Notes under the pieces: generated by a model | Told to the model about the DNA's origin: nothing | Database searches by the model: none | What the model saw: the letters and a program-made list of their open reading frames with translations, nothing else | Program-made: the position numbers and the translations under genes | Shown here: positions 35,339 to 43,592 of the stretch, one piece after another | Position numbering within the stretch: the first letter of the stretch is position 1 | Layout of the letters: every line of letters begins with the position of its first letter | NCBI RefSeq assembly: GCF_000152265.2 | Contig: NC_021592.1 | Location: forward strand, 1,364,001-1,428,000 | From: Ferroplasma acidarmanus Fer1 | GTDB lineage: Archaea > Thermoplasmatota > Thermoplasmata > Thermoplasmatales > Thermoplasmataceae | Length of the DNA stretch: 64,000 nt | Direction: 5' to 3'

Positions 35339-35905
35339 ATGTCAAGTATGGAAATTATAACACGCAATGAGATCAGAATCTTAAGACCTGATGGATACCA
35401 TGCACTGAGGGAAGGTTCTAAGAAATTATCAAACCAGATATGGCTAGATGCTATGCTCCTTACCGGAATGAGATATGAGGAGCTGAGGAGATTGCAGCAA
35501 TATCCTTCATGGTTTAAAGGCGGCTATATAGACATGCCAAAGGGGAATGGCAACAAAACTAAAAAATATGCAAGGCAGAGGGAGCGGACCATACACTTAA
35601 GCACTATGGGAAAAATCATACTGCCCATATTCCTGCAGGGGAAGGTTCTCCCATCCAGGCAATCCATGGATATTAATTTAAAGAGGTGGGCATGGAATGC
35701 ACCAATGAATGATACTGATATTTCTGTGAAAACCTTTAGAAAGACATGGGAATCGTGGATGGTGTCTTCCTATCCTGGAATGAAAGCGGAAATATTTTTA
35801 AGCCAGGGGCATACTGAAATGATTTCATTGAATCATTATCTCAATATACCTTTTGATGATGTTGATAGGTTAAGGATGAAGCCGTATGTAGAAGGTTGGT
35901 ACTAA
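35339..35905 (+). CDS. Compact tyrosine recombinase (catalytic domain only)
   Basis: A 188-aa protein comprising little more than a tyrosine recombinase catalytic core: Arg in LTGMRYEELRR (about 42), a Lys-rich hairpin (KTKKYARQRER), VKTFRKTW (KxxR, about 135-138), SQGHTEM and a final LNHYLNI with the probable nucleophile Tyr. The N-terminal core-binding domain of usual integrases is missing, as in some archaeal virus integrases. It may be a second integrase, a dimer resolvase or an excision factor. All motif positions are present, so it is not clearly a pseudogene. Confidence 0.7.
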   Translation: MSSMEIITRNEIRILRPDGYHALREGSKKLSNQIWLDAMLLTGMRYEELRRLQQYPSWFKGGYIDMPKGNGNKTKKYARQRERTIHLSTMGKIILPIFLQGKVLPSRQSMDINLKRWAWNAPMNDTDISVKTFRKTWESWMVSSYPGMKAEIFLSQGHTEMISLNHYLNIPFDDVDRLRMKPYVEGWY

Positions 35906-35924
35906 AAAGAAAATGATAGAAGTG

Positions 35925-36905
35925 TTATTTATTTGATGATTTTTCAGGAATTACTCCAATAACCTCTTTGAATTTGTTTAGGACAATCTTGTTGACAATA
36001 TATAGCTTTCCATCCTGCACCTCAATTGGTTCCATTTCTGACTTCTTTTCAACCCATGCCCAGTACCCATAAGGCAACTTGACGTATTTTAATTTTGTAT
36101 ACGGATTCCATTGTTCTTCCTGATATTCCAGTTTTAACATGAATATATATACATTGTTGACGTCTTCGGTCTTAAGTGCTATAGTTACATAAGCACAAAT
36201 AATAAAAGCAGTGAAGAAAACGATTAGTTGTATTATAAGGAGTTCCAGCGACCTATATATATAGTATGTATAATACAGATAAACTGGCGTAATAGCTATA
36301 AACAGTATAAGAACTATGAGGCTAGCCCAATACCATTTATTACCTTTTATTTCATATCTGATCCTCTGGCTAGAGTCAGTTAGAATGATAAAATCCCGGT
36401 CATAGTTTTTCTTCAGCTTTTTACGTTTACTAATTGCTAAAAGTCCAAAAAACCAAGGTATAAAGCTATTTTTGTCATATTTAATCAAAATCTGGTTATC
36501 GTTCAATATGTGGTTTGGGTGCGATACTATGTGAAGGTTTGAATAGAACTCAGAAAAAGATGTAAAATCACAATTCCTACATTTATATAATCTCAGATAA
36601 ACACCTTTTCTGTTGTGATAAGACTTTCTGATAGCACGAGTGAGTCCAATATAAAGCCCTATTAAGCTAAAAATAAAGATAACGCTCAATCCAGATGCGG
36701 GAGACTGGAAGTATGTAAGATAACCAAAACCAGTAAAACTATTTATCATAACTATGATGAATTGAAAAGTAAATGTCACGACAGCAAAAAATGAAGTATA
36801 CTTGAAAATGCTAAATTCTGGATTGATGCTTGAGAAGAAATTCCTATCCTTATACAGCAACTCCTTTATTATTTCCTTTTTTGTTATATATTCGTTTTCA
36901 TCCAT
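35925..36905 (-). CDS. Membrane protein with Cys2His2-like motif
   Basis: A 326-aa protein with about four membrane helices (around 38-58, 70-92, 190-212 and 220-245). A zinc-finger-like segment lies between the second and third helices: CRNCDFTSFSEFYSNLHIVSH (Cys-x2-Cys, then two His). The C-terminus is soluble. No family recognised. It lies between the compact recombinase and the methylase, transcribed leftward; possible roles include cargo, exclusion or defence. Confidence 0.55.
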   Translation of the reverse strand: MDENEYITKKEIIKELLYKDRNFFSSINPEFSIFKYTSFFAVVTFTFQFIIVMINSFTGFGYLTYFQSPASGLSVIFIFSLIGLYIGLTRAIRKSYHNRKGVYLRLYKCRNCDFTSFSEFYSNLHIVSHPNHILNDNQILIKYDKNSFIPWFFGLLAISKRKKLKKNYDRDFIILTDSSQRIRYEIKGNKWYWASLIVLILFIAITPVYLYYTYYIYRSLELLIIQLIVFFTAFIICAYVTIALKTEDVNNVYIFMLKLEYQEEQWNPYTKLKYVKLPYGYWAWVEKKSEMEPIEVQDGKLYIVNKIVLNKFKEVIGVIPEKSSNK

Positions 36906-37212
36906 AAAACAATAAGATAGGCTTCTCTATTAATTTTACTATCAACAATTTAAGGATCAATAGCTCTATAAAAATTTGTATTAAATCATGGTTACTCCAA
37001 AAATACTGAACACTTACTAATAACCAAAAACTCAATAGGTTGTTAGAAATATTATCATGTTAAAGATGCCTGATGATGAAAAAAAGATAATTATAGGAAA
37101 GCAATCGTATCTTAAAAACAAACAACTTTGCTGCCATATTTAACGTAAAAGGATGCCATTAACATCCAGTAAAGTAAGAAATGCCTTTATCTAACGCTAA
37201 AACAACTAATAA
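36906..37212. other. Intergenic stretch before methylase
   Basis: Roughly 300 AT-rich bases with no gene that I accept. A 28-codon frame starting at about 37057 (MLKMPDDEKKII) has no coupling or motif and is left out. The right end leads into the methylase promoter. Confidence 0.3.
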
Positions 37213-37220
37213 TTTATATA
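37213..37220 (+). promoter_or_regulatory. TATA box for leaderless methylase transcript
   Basis: TTTATATA at 37213-37220 sits about 21-28 bases before the GTG at 37241, the normal archaeal spacing from TATA box to transcript start. This supports a leaderless mRNA starting at that GTG rather than at the upstream ATG (37181), which lies before the TATA box. Confidence 0.5.
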
Positions 37221-37240
37221 TCATTTACATATATTACAAC

Positions 37241-38086
37241 GTGGAATCATTACTGGATATAAACTATAAGCCTGTGCTGAAATGGGCAGGCGGCAAGAGG
37301 CAATTATTAAATGATTTAATTAAATATATACCAAATAATTTTAATGAATACTATGAACCTTTTATAGGCGGTGGTTCATTTTTAATTAAACTATATTCCA
37401 TGGACAAAATAAGCAATGCAGTAATATCTGATCTTAACACTGATTTATACAATCTATACGTTACCATAAAATCCAATCCGTATGCATTGATAAACGAATT
37501 AAAAGACATTGAATTTAAGAATAACTCTAAAGACTATTACAAAGCAAGGGAATTATTCAATTCAACAGGTAATCTTGTAAGTAGGTCCGCATTGTTGATA
37601 TATTTAAACAAGCACTGCTACAATGGCTTATACCGTGTAAACTCACAGAATAAATTTAACGTACCATACGGAAAATATGCAAATCCAGGAATGCCTATAG
37701 AATCTGATATACTTGGGCTTTCAAACCTATTCCAGAAATGCACAATATTGAATGAGGATTTTGAAGAAGCTGTTAAGACTGCGTCAAAAGGCGATTTTGT
37801 TTATTTTGACCCGCCATATATGCCGGTGAATAAAACATCAAATTTTACAGGTTATACATCAAATGGCTTCTATGAGAAAGATCAGGAAAGGCTTTACAAG
37901 GTTTTTAAAAGGCTTTCCAGCAAGGGAGTGTATGTAATGGAAAGCAATTCTGATACAGATTTTATAAAAAATCTATACAAGGATTTCAATTTAATAGAAG
38001 TAACTGCCAGACGGAGCATTAATTCCATAGGGACTAAACGTGGGATAATCAGTGAATTAATAATAACAAATTACGGTGTTCAATAA
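37241..38086 (+). CDS. D12-class adenine-N6 DNA methyltransferase (Dam-like)
   Basis: A 281-aa methyltransferase of the Dam/DpnM class. It has the N-terminal motif KPVLKWAGGKRQLL, SAM-binding EPFIGGGSF, and catalytic YFDPPYMP. Dam-class enzymes usually methylate GATC, but specificity cannot be read directly. I prefer the GTG at 37241 because a TATA box lies just upstream; an in-frame ATG at 37181 gives 301 aa. Its stop overlaps the ATG of the nuclease-like gene (TAATG), so the two form a two-gene restriction-modification unit carried by the element. Confidence 0.85.
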   Translation: MESLLDINYKPVLKWAGGKRQLLNDLIKYIPNNFNEYYEPFIGGGSFLIKLYSMDKISNAVISDLNTDLYNLYVTIKSNPYALINELKDIEFKNNSKDYYKARELFNSTGNLVSRSALLIYLNKHCYNGLYRVNSQNKFNVPYGKYANPGMPIESDILGLSNLFQKCTILNEDFEEAVKTASKGDFVYFDPPYMPVNKTSNFTGYTSNGFYEKDQERLYKVFKRLSSKGVYVMESNSDTDFIKNLYKDFNLIEVTARRSINSIGTKRGIISELIITNYGVQ

Positions 38087-38502
38087 TGCCTGGGGGGTCT
38101 GGAACCAGGACAGGCACCGGACAGGAGTTAATGATTGAAAGCCTGCTGGAGTTTAACCACTATGATTATAAAAAGCAGGTATTTATTGGAAAGCAATTGT
38201 TCAACAACAGGTATAAGGCAGATTTTGTAGTAGATAATTCCATTATTGTAAGCCTGAAATGGCAGCAGGTGGCAGGGACTGCAGAGCAGAAGGTAATATA
38301 TGAGATAGCTTCACTAATAAAAATAATAGAGAATGATAATTTTAAAAAAGCCTATGTGGTAATAGGCGGCAATGGCTTCTCGCAAAATGCAAAGGAGTAT
38401 CTTTTCAGCCAGGAACATAGAAATATATTGAAACATGGGGATTTAGTTGAAAACATAGGTGTTGAGGACTTCATAGCAAGGTTGAACAACCATAACTTAT
38501 AA
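38086..38502 (+). CDS. PD-(D/E)XK nuclease-like partner of methylase
   Basis: A 138-aa protein. The segment YKADFVVDNSIIVSLKWQQ fits a PD-(D/E)XK core (Asp, then a strand ending in SLK), here with Ser before Leu-Lys in place of the usual Glu. An N-terminal GTRTGTGQELMIE helix supplies a possible Glu. It starts in the methylase stop codon, so it is very likely the cognate restriction endonuclease. It is short for a type II enzyme, and the nuclease call rests on pattern and context. Confidence 0.6.
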   Translation: MPGGSGTRTGTGQELMIESLLEFNHYDYKKQVFIGKQLFNNRYKADFVVDNSIIVSLKWQQVAGTAEQKVIYEIASLIKIIENDNFKKAYVVIGGNGFSQNAKEYLFSQEHRNILKHGDLVENIGVEDFIARLNNHNL

Positions 38503-38826
38503 TTCTGTTATTTCCAGGTAAACTTCCATTCGCAGTTATTGTTCTCATAATATCTTTTCTGCTATATGCCCAGTAAGGTTTTTTTTCAGTAGGCAAGGTA
38601 TAATTCTACCATGAAGCATATTTCGATTAAAATAAGGGCATTATGGAAGCGTATGACCGTATATAATCATATTATCTTTAACCGGTTTTAGACTATGGAT
38701 GTCTTATAATTTTAAGGCATGGGTTTAAAAGCATGATCTGTATTTGTAATGGAAAAAACAAATCTAAATTATTATAAGAAAGAATATAATGTGTATTTTT
38801 GTAAGGGCATTAGACTTTTATATTGA
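38503..38826. other. Gene-free right end of element
   Basis: About 320 AT-rich bases between the nuclease gene and the tRNA-Leu 3' end. No coding region and no clear repeat family was seen. It presumably carries the right integrase arm sites. Confidence 0.3.
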
Positions 38827-38911
38827 TGCGGAGGGTCGGATTTGAACCGGCGAACCCCTTTGGGAATAGATTTTGAGTCTATCACCTTTAGCCTGACTCG
38901 GTAACCTCCGC
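38827..38911 (-). tRNA. tRNA-Leu (CAA), integration target
   Basis: A class II tRNA on the minus strand: acceptor GCGGAGG/CCTCCGC with discriminator A, anticodon stem ATAGA/TCTAT around loop CTCAAAA (anticodon CAA), a long variable arm, and T stem GCCGG/CCGAC with one non-Watson-Crick pair. No intron. Its 3' 17 bases (38827-38843) form the right att copy of the 15.5-kb element, so the gene stays complete after integration. Confidence 0.93.
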
Positions 38912-38970
38912 TTGCACTGATATTGCATCATATATTATAAATTTTATAATGAATGTTATTATTACTGTTT

Positions 38971-39177
38971 ATGGAGCTATGCATTTCAATAGATGAAGAT
39001 AACTGTAATGCACTGTATAATTCATTAATTCAGGACAATAATCAGGATATAGAAATGGAATGCACTAACAATAAACTTATAATAAAAATAATAAATGTAA
39101 AATTAAGTTCCATCTACAATCTTGTAGATGATATTATAAGGGACTATGAGACATATAAAAAAGTCGGTGAATTATAA
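38971..39177 (+). CDS. KEOPS complex subunit Pcc1-like
   Basis: A 68-aa protein starting MELCISIDEDNCNALYNSL. A strand, then a helix, then a strand with NNKLIIKIINVKLS, then a C-terminal helix, matches the short archaeal Pcc1 proteins. Pcc1 helps the KEOPS complex make t6A in tRNAs. I chose ATG 38971 because the upstream MLLLLF extension is not conserved-looking. It converges on tfb at 39181 with three bases between. Confidence 0.65.
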   Translation: MELCISIDEDNCNALYNSLIQDNNQDIEMECTNNKLIIKIINVKLSSIYNLVDDIIRDYETYKKVGEL

Positions 39178-39180
39178 AAT

Positions 39181-40116
39181 TCACTCCTCAATTGTTAAAT
39201 TGAGTTTTTCTGTCAGTTCCTTATATCTGTTTCTAATAGTTACCTCAGTAACACCGGCTACTTCAGCAATTGCCCTCTGGGTTCTTCTTTCCCCAGTGAT
39301 GAGAGATGCTATATATATTGCAGCTGCTGCAACTCCTGTAGGCCCTTTTCCAGATGTCAGGTCATTGTCTATTGCCATTTTTAATATTTCCTCAGCCCTC
39401 TTCCTGGCTTCCATTGATAATCTAAGCTTGGAACAGAATCTGTTCACGTAGTCATCGGGTTTTGATGGGAGTATATTCAGTTTCAGGTATCTGGCCATAA
39501 TTCTGTATGTCCTGCCTATTTCTTTCTTCTTTACCCTTGTAACAGATGCAATTTCATCCAGTGTCCTTGGAACATTTGTAATTCTGCATGCTGCATAAAT
39601 TGATCCGGCTACGACTCCCTCTATGGACCTGCCCCTGATCATATTCTGCTTAACTGCTTTTCTGTAGATAACTGCAGATGTTTCACGGACATCATTGGGT
39701 ATGCTCAGGTTTGAAGCCATTCTTTCCAGTTCCTGCAATGCCTGTGAAAGATTCCGCTCTGCTGCATTTGATACCTTTATTCTCTTCTGCCACTTTCTGA
39801 GCCTGTACAGCTGTGCCCTGTTTCTTGTTGGTATTGATTTCCCATATGAATCTTTGTTTTTCCATGAAATATCTGTGGATAATCCCTTGTCATGGATCGT
39901 GTATGTCATTGGAGAACCTGTCCTGGCCCTGCTTTCACTTTGTTCTGAGTCGAAAGCCCTCCATTCCGGCCCTTCATCAATATAACTGTCATCTATGACA
40001 AGGCCACAGTTGGAGCAAACTAATTCACCACGTTCATAATCTCTTACTAACTGTGAAGAACCGCACTCAGGACACTTGTCTATCTCATAAATATTTTTTT
40101 TCTTTTCTGTTGCCAT
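39181..40116 (-). CDS. tfb: Transcription initiation factor IIB (TFB), copy 1
   Basis: A 311-aa TFB with a zinc ribbon (CPECGSSQL then [10 protein letters not shown]), a B-reader region ([11 protein letters not shown]) and two cyclin-like repeats, the second starting at about 215. It recruits RNA polymerase to TBP-bound promoters and reads the BRE element. It follows Gar1 by nine bases, in a gar1-tfb order often seen in archaea. A second TFB lies just upstream, divergent. Confidence 0.95.
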   Translation of the reverse strand: MATEKKKNIYEIDKCPECGSSQLVRDYERGELVCSNCGLVIDDSYIDEGPEWRAFDSEQSESRARTGSPMTYTIHDKGLSTDISWKNKDSYGKSIPTRNRAQLYRLRKWQKRIKVSNAAERNLSQALQELERMASNLSIPNDVRETSAVIYRKAVKQNMIRGRSIEGVVAGSIYAACRITNVPRTLDEIASVTRVKKKEIGRTYRIMARYLKLNILPSKPDDYVNRFCSKLRLSMEARKRAEEILKMAIDNDLTSGKGPTGVAAAAIYIASLITGERRTQRAIAEVAGVTEVTIRNRYKELTEKLNLTIEE

Positions 40117-40125
40117 TTTATCACC

Positions 40126-40338
40126 TTAACATTTAATATATACCTTCTGGATATTATCATCCTTGCTGGCTATATATGCGAGTGCATATGGACCTGATAC
40201 AGGGCCTAATATTTTTGTTACTTTTCCTATAACGGCATCATATTCATTAACCAGTTTGTTATGGAGTCCGATACAGTCATTCACCCTCAATAATACCTCA
40301 TTATTGAATTTATGTACTATTGTGCACTCAGTTTTCAT
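40126..40338 (-). CDS. gar1: H/ACA RNP protein Gar1
   Basis: A 70-aa protein with strands around VLLRVNDCIGLHNKLVNEY, GKVTKILGPVSGPYALAY and VYIKC, the small beta-barrel of Gar1. It is part of the H/ACA guide RNA complex that makes pseudouridine. ATG 40338 is chosen because GAGGTG lies five bases upstream. It is the first gene of gar1-tfb. Confidence 0.8.
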   Translation of the reverse strand: MKTECTIVHKFNNEVLLRVNDCIGLHNKLVNEYDAVIGKVTKILGPVSGPYALAYIASKDDNIQKVYIKC

Positions 40339-40556
40339 ATACACCTCTATATGCAAATTGAGTATATAAGCATTACGTAATATTATTAAAACTACCTGTT
40401 ATGATATTAAAATATTCGTGTATAAACATGTATATTACGGCATTTACTTAATTGTTATACAGTTTATCAGTAAATTTTTATAGCCAATTTTAGCTCCAAA
40501 ATATAATAAAACTTTAATACTTAATGTAATATCTATTTTAATATTTGGGTGTGTCT

Positions 40557-41474
40557 ATGAAAACAGATGAAGTTAAGAATTGTCCTGAATGCGGGTCAAT
40601 TCATTTGGTTAAGGATTATGACAGGGGTGAATTGACATGCTATGATTGTGGGATTGTTATAGAAGATTCCCTGATAGATCAGGGGCCTGAATGGCGTGCA
40701 TTTGATTCTGAACAGGATGGGAAGAGGTCAAGGACCGGGTCACCTATGAGTTTTTTAAGCCACGACAAGGGGCTTGCTACAGAAATATCATGGTCAAATA
40801 AGGACTATTATGGAAAGCGGATTCCGCATAAAAACAGGTCGCAGATATACCGTGTAAGGAAATGGCATCAGAGGATAAGGGTTAGCAATGCTGCCGAAAG
40901 AAACCTGGCACTGGCGCTCCAGGTTTTAAATGAGGACGGGGCAAAACTTGGAATTCCGAAAGATATCAAAGAAAGTGCTGCACTGATTTATAGAAAGGCT
41001 GTTGAAAAAAACCTTATCAGGGGAAGGAGCATAGAAAGCATTGTATGCGCATCCATTTACGCATCCTGCAGGATGATCAATATACCCAGAACACTTGATG
41101 AAATTTCAAAGGTTTCCGAGGTCAATAAGAAAAAAATTGGAAAAGCTTACCGCCATCTTGCCAAGGAACTGGCACTTAATCTACAGCCAACAACTCCATA
41201 TTCATATGTATCACAGTTTTGCAATAAACTGGACCTGGACAAGCAGGTTATAATGGACAGCGAGCATATAATCAGGCTTGCCGGAGAATCAGGTCTATCT
41301 ACTGGAAAGGGGCCAACTGGCATAGCTGCTGCAGCCATATACATCGCAGCCATGAAAAACGGTAAACAGCGTACGCAGAAGGATGTTGCCCGTGTGTCCG
41401 GAGTTACCGAGGTAACCATCAGAAACCGTTACAAGGAAATTAGCAAAAAGCTCGGAATAGATGATGTAGATTAA
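40557..41474 (+). CDS. Transcription initiation factor IIB (TFB), copy 2
   Basis: A 305-aa TFB with zinc ribbon CPECGSIHL and LTCYDCGIVI, the reader motif [19 protein letters not shown], and two cyclin repeats. It resembles the neighbouring copy strongly, but with many changes across the cyclin repeats, so the pair is an old duplication rather than a recent copy. It may serve a different promoter set. The ATG at 40557 is preferred over upstream in-frame starts. Confidence 0.93.
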   Translation: MKTDEVKNCPECGSIHLVKDYDRGELTCYDCGIVIEDSLIDQGPEWRAFDSEQDGKRSRTGSPMSFLSHDKGLATEISWSNKDYYGKRIPHKNRSQIYRVRKWHQRIRVSNAAERNLALALQVLNEDGAKLGIPKDIKESAALIYRKAVEKNLIRGRSIESIVCASIYASCRMINIPRTLDEISKVSEVNKKKIGKAYRHLAKELALNLQPTTPYSYVSQFCNKLDLDKQVIMDSEHIIRLAGESGLSTGKGPTGIAAAAIYIAAMKNGKQRTQKDVARVSGVTEVTIRNRYKEISKKLGIDDVD

Positions 41475-41506
41475 AATCCTGACGTATCAAATTAAACTTT
41501 ATTGTT

Positions 41507-42247
41507 TTATATAGAGGAAGTCCGGACTCCTATGGATATAAAAGCTGTATGGTCTATTATATTGTTATCGGGCCTGGTTGCATTTTCCCGAACAATAATG
41601 TTGCGTTTTATCAGTTCCACTGTTTCCAGCACATAAAAATTTAGCTTCTTCATGGCTATAACATTCTTTTCTGCCTGATTAAAATTGGGAGAGTAAGTAA
41701 CAAGGTATCCTCCCGGCACGATATGTTTCTTCATATTTTCTACCGCATCCCATGGATCAGGTATATCAAGTATAGCAGCATCATATTTGCCAGGCAAATT
41801 ATCTGACCTGATATCTCCATGAATGGTCTCCCAGTTATCCGGTAGCATAAATCTCTCCACGTTGCCCCTTGCAATATCTATAGTGCTTTTGTTTATATCC
41901 ATTGTAACCAGTTTGCCTTTACTTCCTATTGCTTTCAGGATTGAGTAGCTTAAAGACCCTGTTCCAGCGCCAGCTTCAAGGATGCATGTACCGGGGAGTA
42001 TTCCCGCAGCATGTATTATGTAAGATGTATCCAGTGGCAATACTGCCTGGGTATTTCTTCCGGAAATTTCATTAAAAAATTGAGAGTCTGGCTTCAATGC
42101 TATAAATTCTCTGTTTTTTAACCTTACAATGTCTCCAGGTTCGATAAATGAATTCTTTGGAAGGTTTATCCGATCTTTTCCAAAAAAGGCTATAAGGTTC
42201 TTTTCATCCAGAATCCCGGATATTTCCTCTGATTTTAATATTAACAT
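41507..42247 (-). CDS. trmI: tRNA (adenine-N1)-methyltransferase, TrmI type
   Basis: A 246-aa SAM-dependent methyltransferase. The N-terminal beta-domain is followed by ILEAGAGTGSLSYSI (SAM site, about 88-102) and LVTMDINKST, then HGDIRSDNL and AILDIPDPW. This matches archaeal TrmI, which methylates A57/A58 in the tRNA T loop. It follows guaA1 by ten bases and is probably co-transcribed with it. Confidence 0.85.
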   Translation of the reverse strand: MLILKSEEISGILDEKNLIAFFGKDRINLPKNSFIEPGDIVRLKNREFIALKPDSQFFNEISGRNTQAVLPLDTSYIIHAAGILPGTCILEAGAGTGSLSYSILKAIGSKGKLVTMDINKSTIDIARGNVERFMLPDNWETIHGDIRSDNLPGKYDAAILDIPDPWDAVENMKKHIVPGGYLVTYSPNFNQAEKNVIAMKKLNFYVLETVELIKRNIIVRENATRPDNNIIDHTAFISIGVRTSSI

Positions 42248-42257
42248 TTATTATCAC

Positions 42258-42824
42258 TTATTTCCTGCAAACCTCAATAAAATTCTTGAAAATTTCAGTT
42301 CCATGCTCAGTATTATTTACCTCAGGATGGAACTGGACTGCAAAAATATCTTTGGTTTTGTGGTAGAAAGCCTGCACCTTGCATGTATCAGATGAGGCAC
42401 AGAGAACATATTCATCGGATAAATTCTTAATTTCGTCGTTATGGCTTTCCCAGGCGTTAATGGTTTCAGGTATGCCGGTAAATATTGATTCACTTTTAAT
42501 AAATGTAACCTTCTTTTTTCCATACTCAGGATGAATTGCTTTGCTTACAGTTGCACCGGAATTAAGGGCGATAAATTGTGCTCCAACACATATGCCAAGG
42601 ATGGGATAACTATGGGTTTCTATATATTGTTTTATATATCCAAGTTTCCCCACTTCGGAATCGATACTTGCAGGCCCTCCTGAAAGCACCAGCCCATCAA
42701 GCCCGTCCAGGCTTGTGTTATCAACTGTGTTAGGGTATATTTCGGAATCCACGCCAAATGACCTGATAACTCTCCACTCTCTATGGGTCCACTGGCCACC
42801 ATTATCAATAACGCCTATCTTCAT
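42258..42824 (-). CDS. guaAA: GMP synthase glutamine amidotransferase subunit
   Basis: A 188-aa class I glutaminase with the nucleophile Cys in LGICVGAQF, and the His-Glu pair in VQFHPEVNNTEHG. This is the separate small subunit of archaeal two-subunit GMP synthase, which supplies ammonia to the ATP-PPase subunit, not present here. I chose ATG 42824 (MKIGVIDNGGQW) to match the family start. It leads an operon with trmI. Confidence 0.88.
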   Translation of the reverse strand: MKIGVIDNGGQWTHREWRVIRSFGVDSEIYPNTVDNTSLDGLDGLVLSGGPASIDSEVGKLGYIKQYIETHSYPILGICVGAQFIALNSGATVSKAIHPEYGKKKVTFIKSESIFTGIPETINAWESHNDEIKNLSDEYVLCASSDTCKVQAFYHKTKDIFAVQFHPEVNNTEHGTEIFKNFIEVCRK

Positions 42825-42941
42825 TTCTTGATAATACATTTCCAATATTTAAATTGCTGGCTACACTTTTTTTCATTTAAAAACCATCCGGTATAACGAT
42901 AATATTAAATATTCCCTTTGATTTATTATATCGTGATTGGC

Positions 42942-43547
42942 ATGAATGGGGAGCGTTATTTTTATTATCTTAAACTCATAAACAACCCGCCTGATAATTC
43001 TGTGGTAGAATATTACGTAGATCTATCTGCCCAGCTGGAAAATGATTATGAATTATCTGTAAGCCAGATTACAGAGCTGGAGTCACTGATTGGGAACTAT
43101 ATAAAAATGAAAGCCAATCCGCATATAAAGGTTATAAACGCAGTTACAGGCATAGAAGAGGATCCGCCAAGGACTAAAATAGACGATTTTGGTGGAAATG
43201 CAGTTTTCATAGGGAAAGAAATAAGGCATGGAATAGAATGGGATGTGTACGAGCCCAGAGCCAGCAACAATCTTTTCTTTAAAAAATGGTATTACAATGA
43301 GAGAATAGCATCCATACTTGACAAAACCCTTGAAAAGGCAATTCCACACAGAATACCGAATTATTTCGATATACCTCCATGGATATTCGGCAATTTTTCA
43401 TACAGGGGCATAAGGTATGTGCCTTTAGCTGAAATAATCAACAATGCAATTGAACTGGAAATAATACCCAATAAATATTACCTGGTACAGAAAGGCATAA
43501 GCAGGGAATTCATAGATAACATAAATGACAGTAATATGTGGCTGTGA
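42942..43547 (+). CDS. 201-aa hypothetical protein
   Basis: A soluble protein starting MNGERYFYYLKLINNPP, with many aromatic residues and Pro-rich segments (IPHRIPNYFDIPPWIFG). No motif or family recognised. The ATG at 42942 is the first good start. It is followed by the DtxR-like regulator 45 bases downstream, which has its own promoter. Likely a lineage-specific protein. Confidence 0.5.
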   Translation: MNGERYFYYLKLINNPPDNSVVEYYVDLSAQLENDYELSVSQITELESLIGNYIKMKANPHIKVINAVTGIEEDPPRTKIDDFGGNAVFIGKEIRHGIEWDVYEPRASNNLFFKKWYYNERIASILDKTLEKAIPHRIPNYFDIPPWIFGNFSYRGIRYVPLAEIINNAIELEIIPNKYYLVQKGISREFIDNINDSNMWL

Positions 43548-43562
43548 GTGCTTAAAGTTAAG

Positions 43563-43587
43563 TTTAAATATTTTAGTATTATACTAA
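43563..43587 (+). promoter_or_regulatory. TATA box plus palindromic operator of DtxR-like gene
   Basis: TTTAAATA at 43563-43570 is a TATA box 23-30 bases before the ATG at 43593. Directly after it, TTAGTATTATACTAA at 43573-43587 is a perfect 7-1-7 palindrome ending five bases before the start. The spacing fits a leaderless mRNA and a repressor site that blocks the initiation complex, probably autoregulation. Confidence 0.6.
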
Positions 43588-43592
43588 TAATC

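Larger units (their letters stand above)
23298..38843. mobile_element. 15.5-kb integrated element in tRNA-Leu(CAA)
   Basis: The 17-bp sequence TGCGGAGGGTCGGATTT occurs at 23298-23314 and again at 38827-38843, where it is the 3' end plus discriminator of tRNA-Leu(CAA). Between them lie an integrase, a second recombinase, a prim-pol/helicase, RHH regulators, many small genes and a restriction-modification pair. This is the expected outcome of site-specific integration that regenerates the tRNA 3' end. Codon use in the central operon (many CGN Arg codons) differs by eye from the AGA/AGG-rich chromosomal genes. No capsid or spike gene was recognised, so plasmid, satellite or provirus all remain possible. 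Confidence 0.88.

Noticed and set aside
37057-37143. A 28-codon frame upstream of the methylase, considered as a control protein
   Set aside because: It is too short for a controller HTH and shows no HTH pattern.
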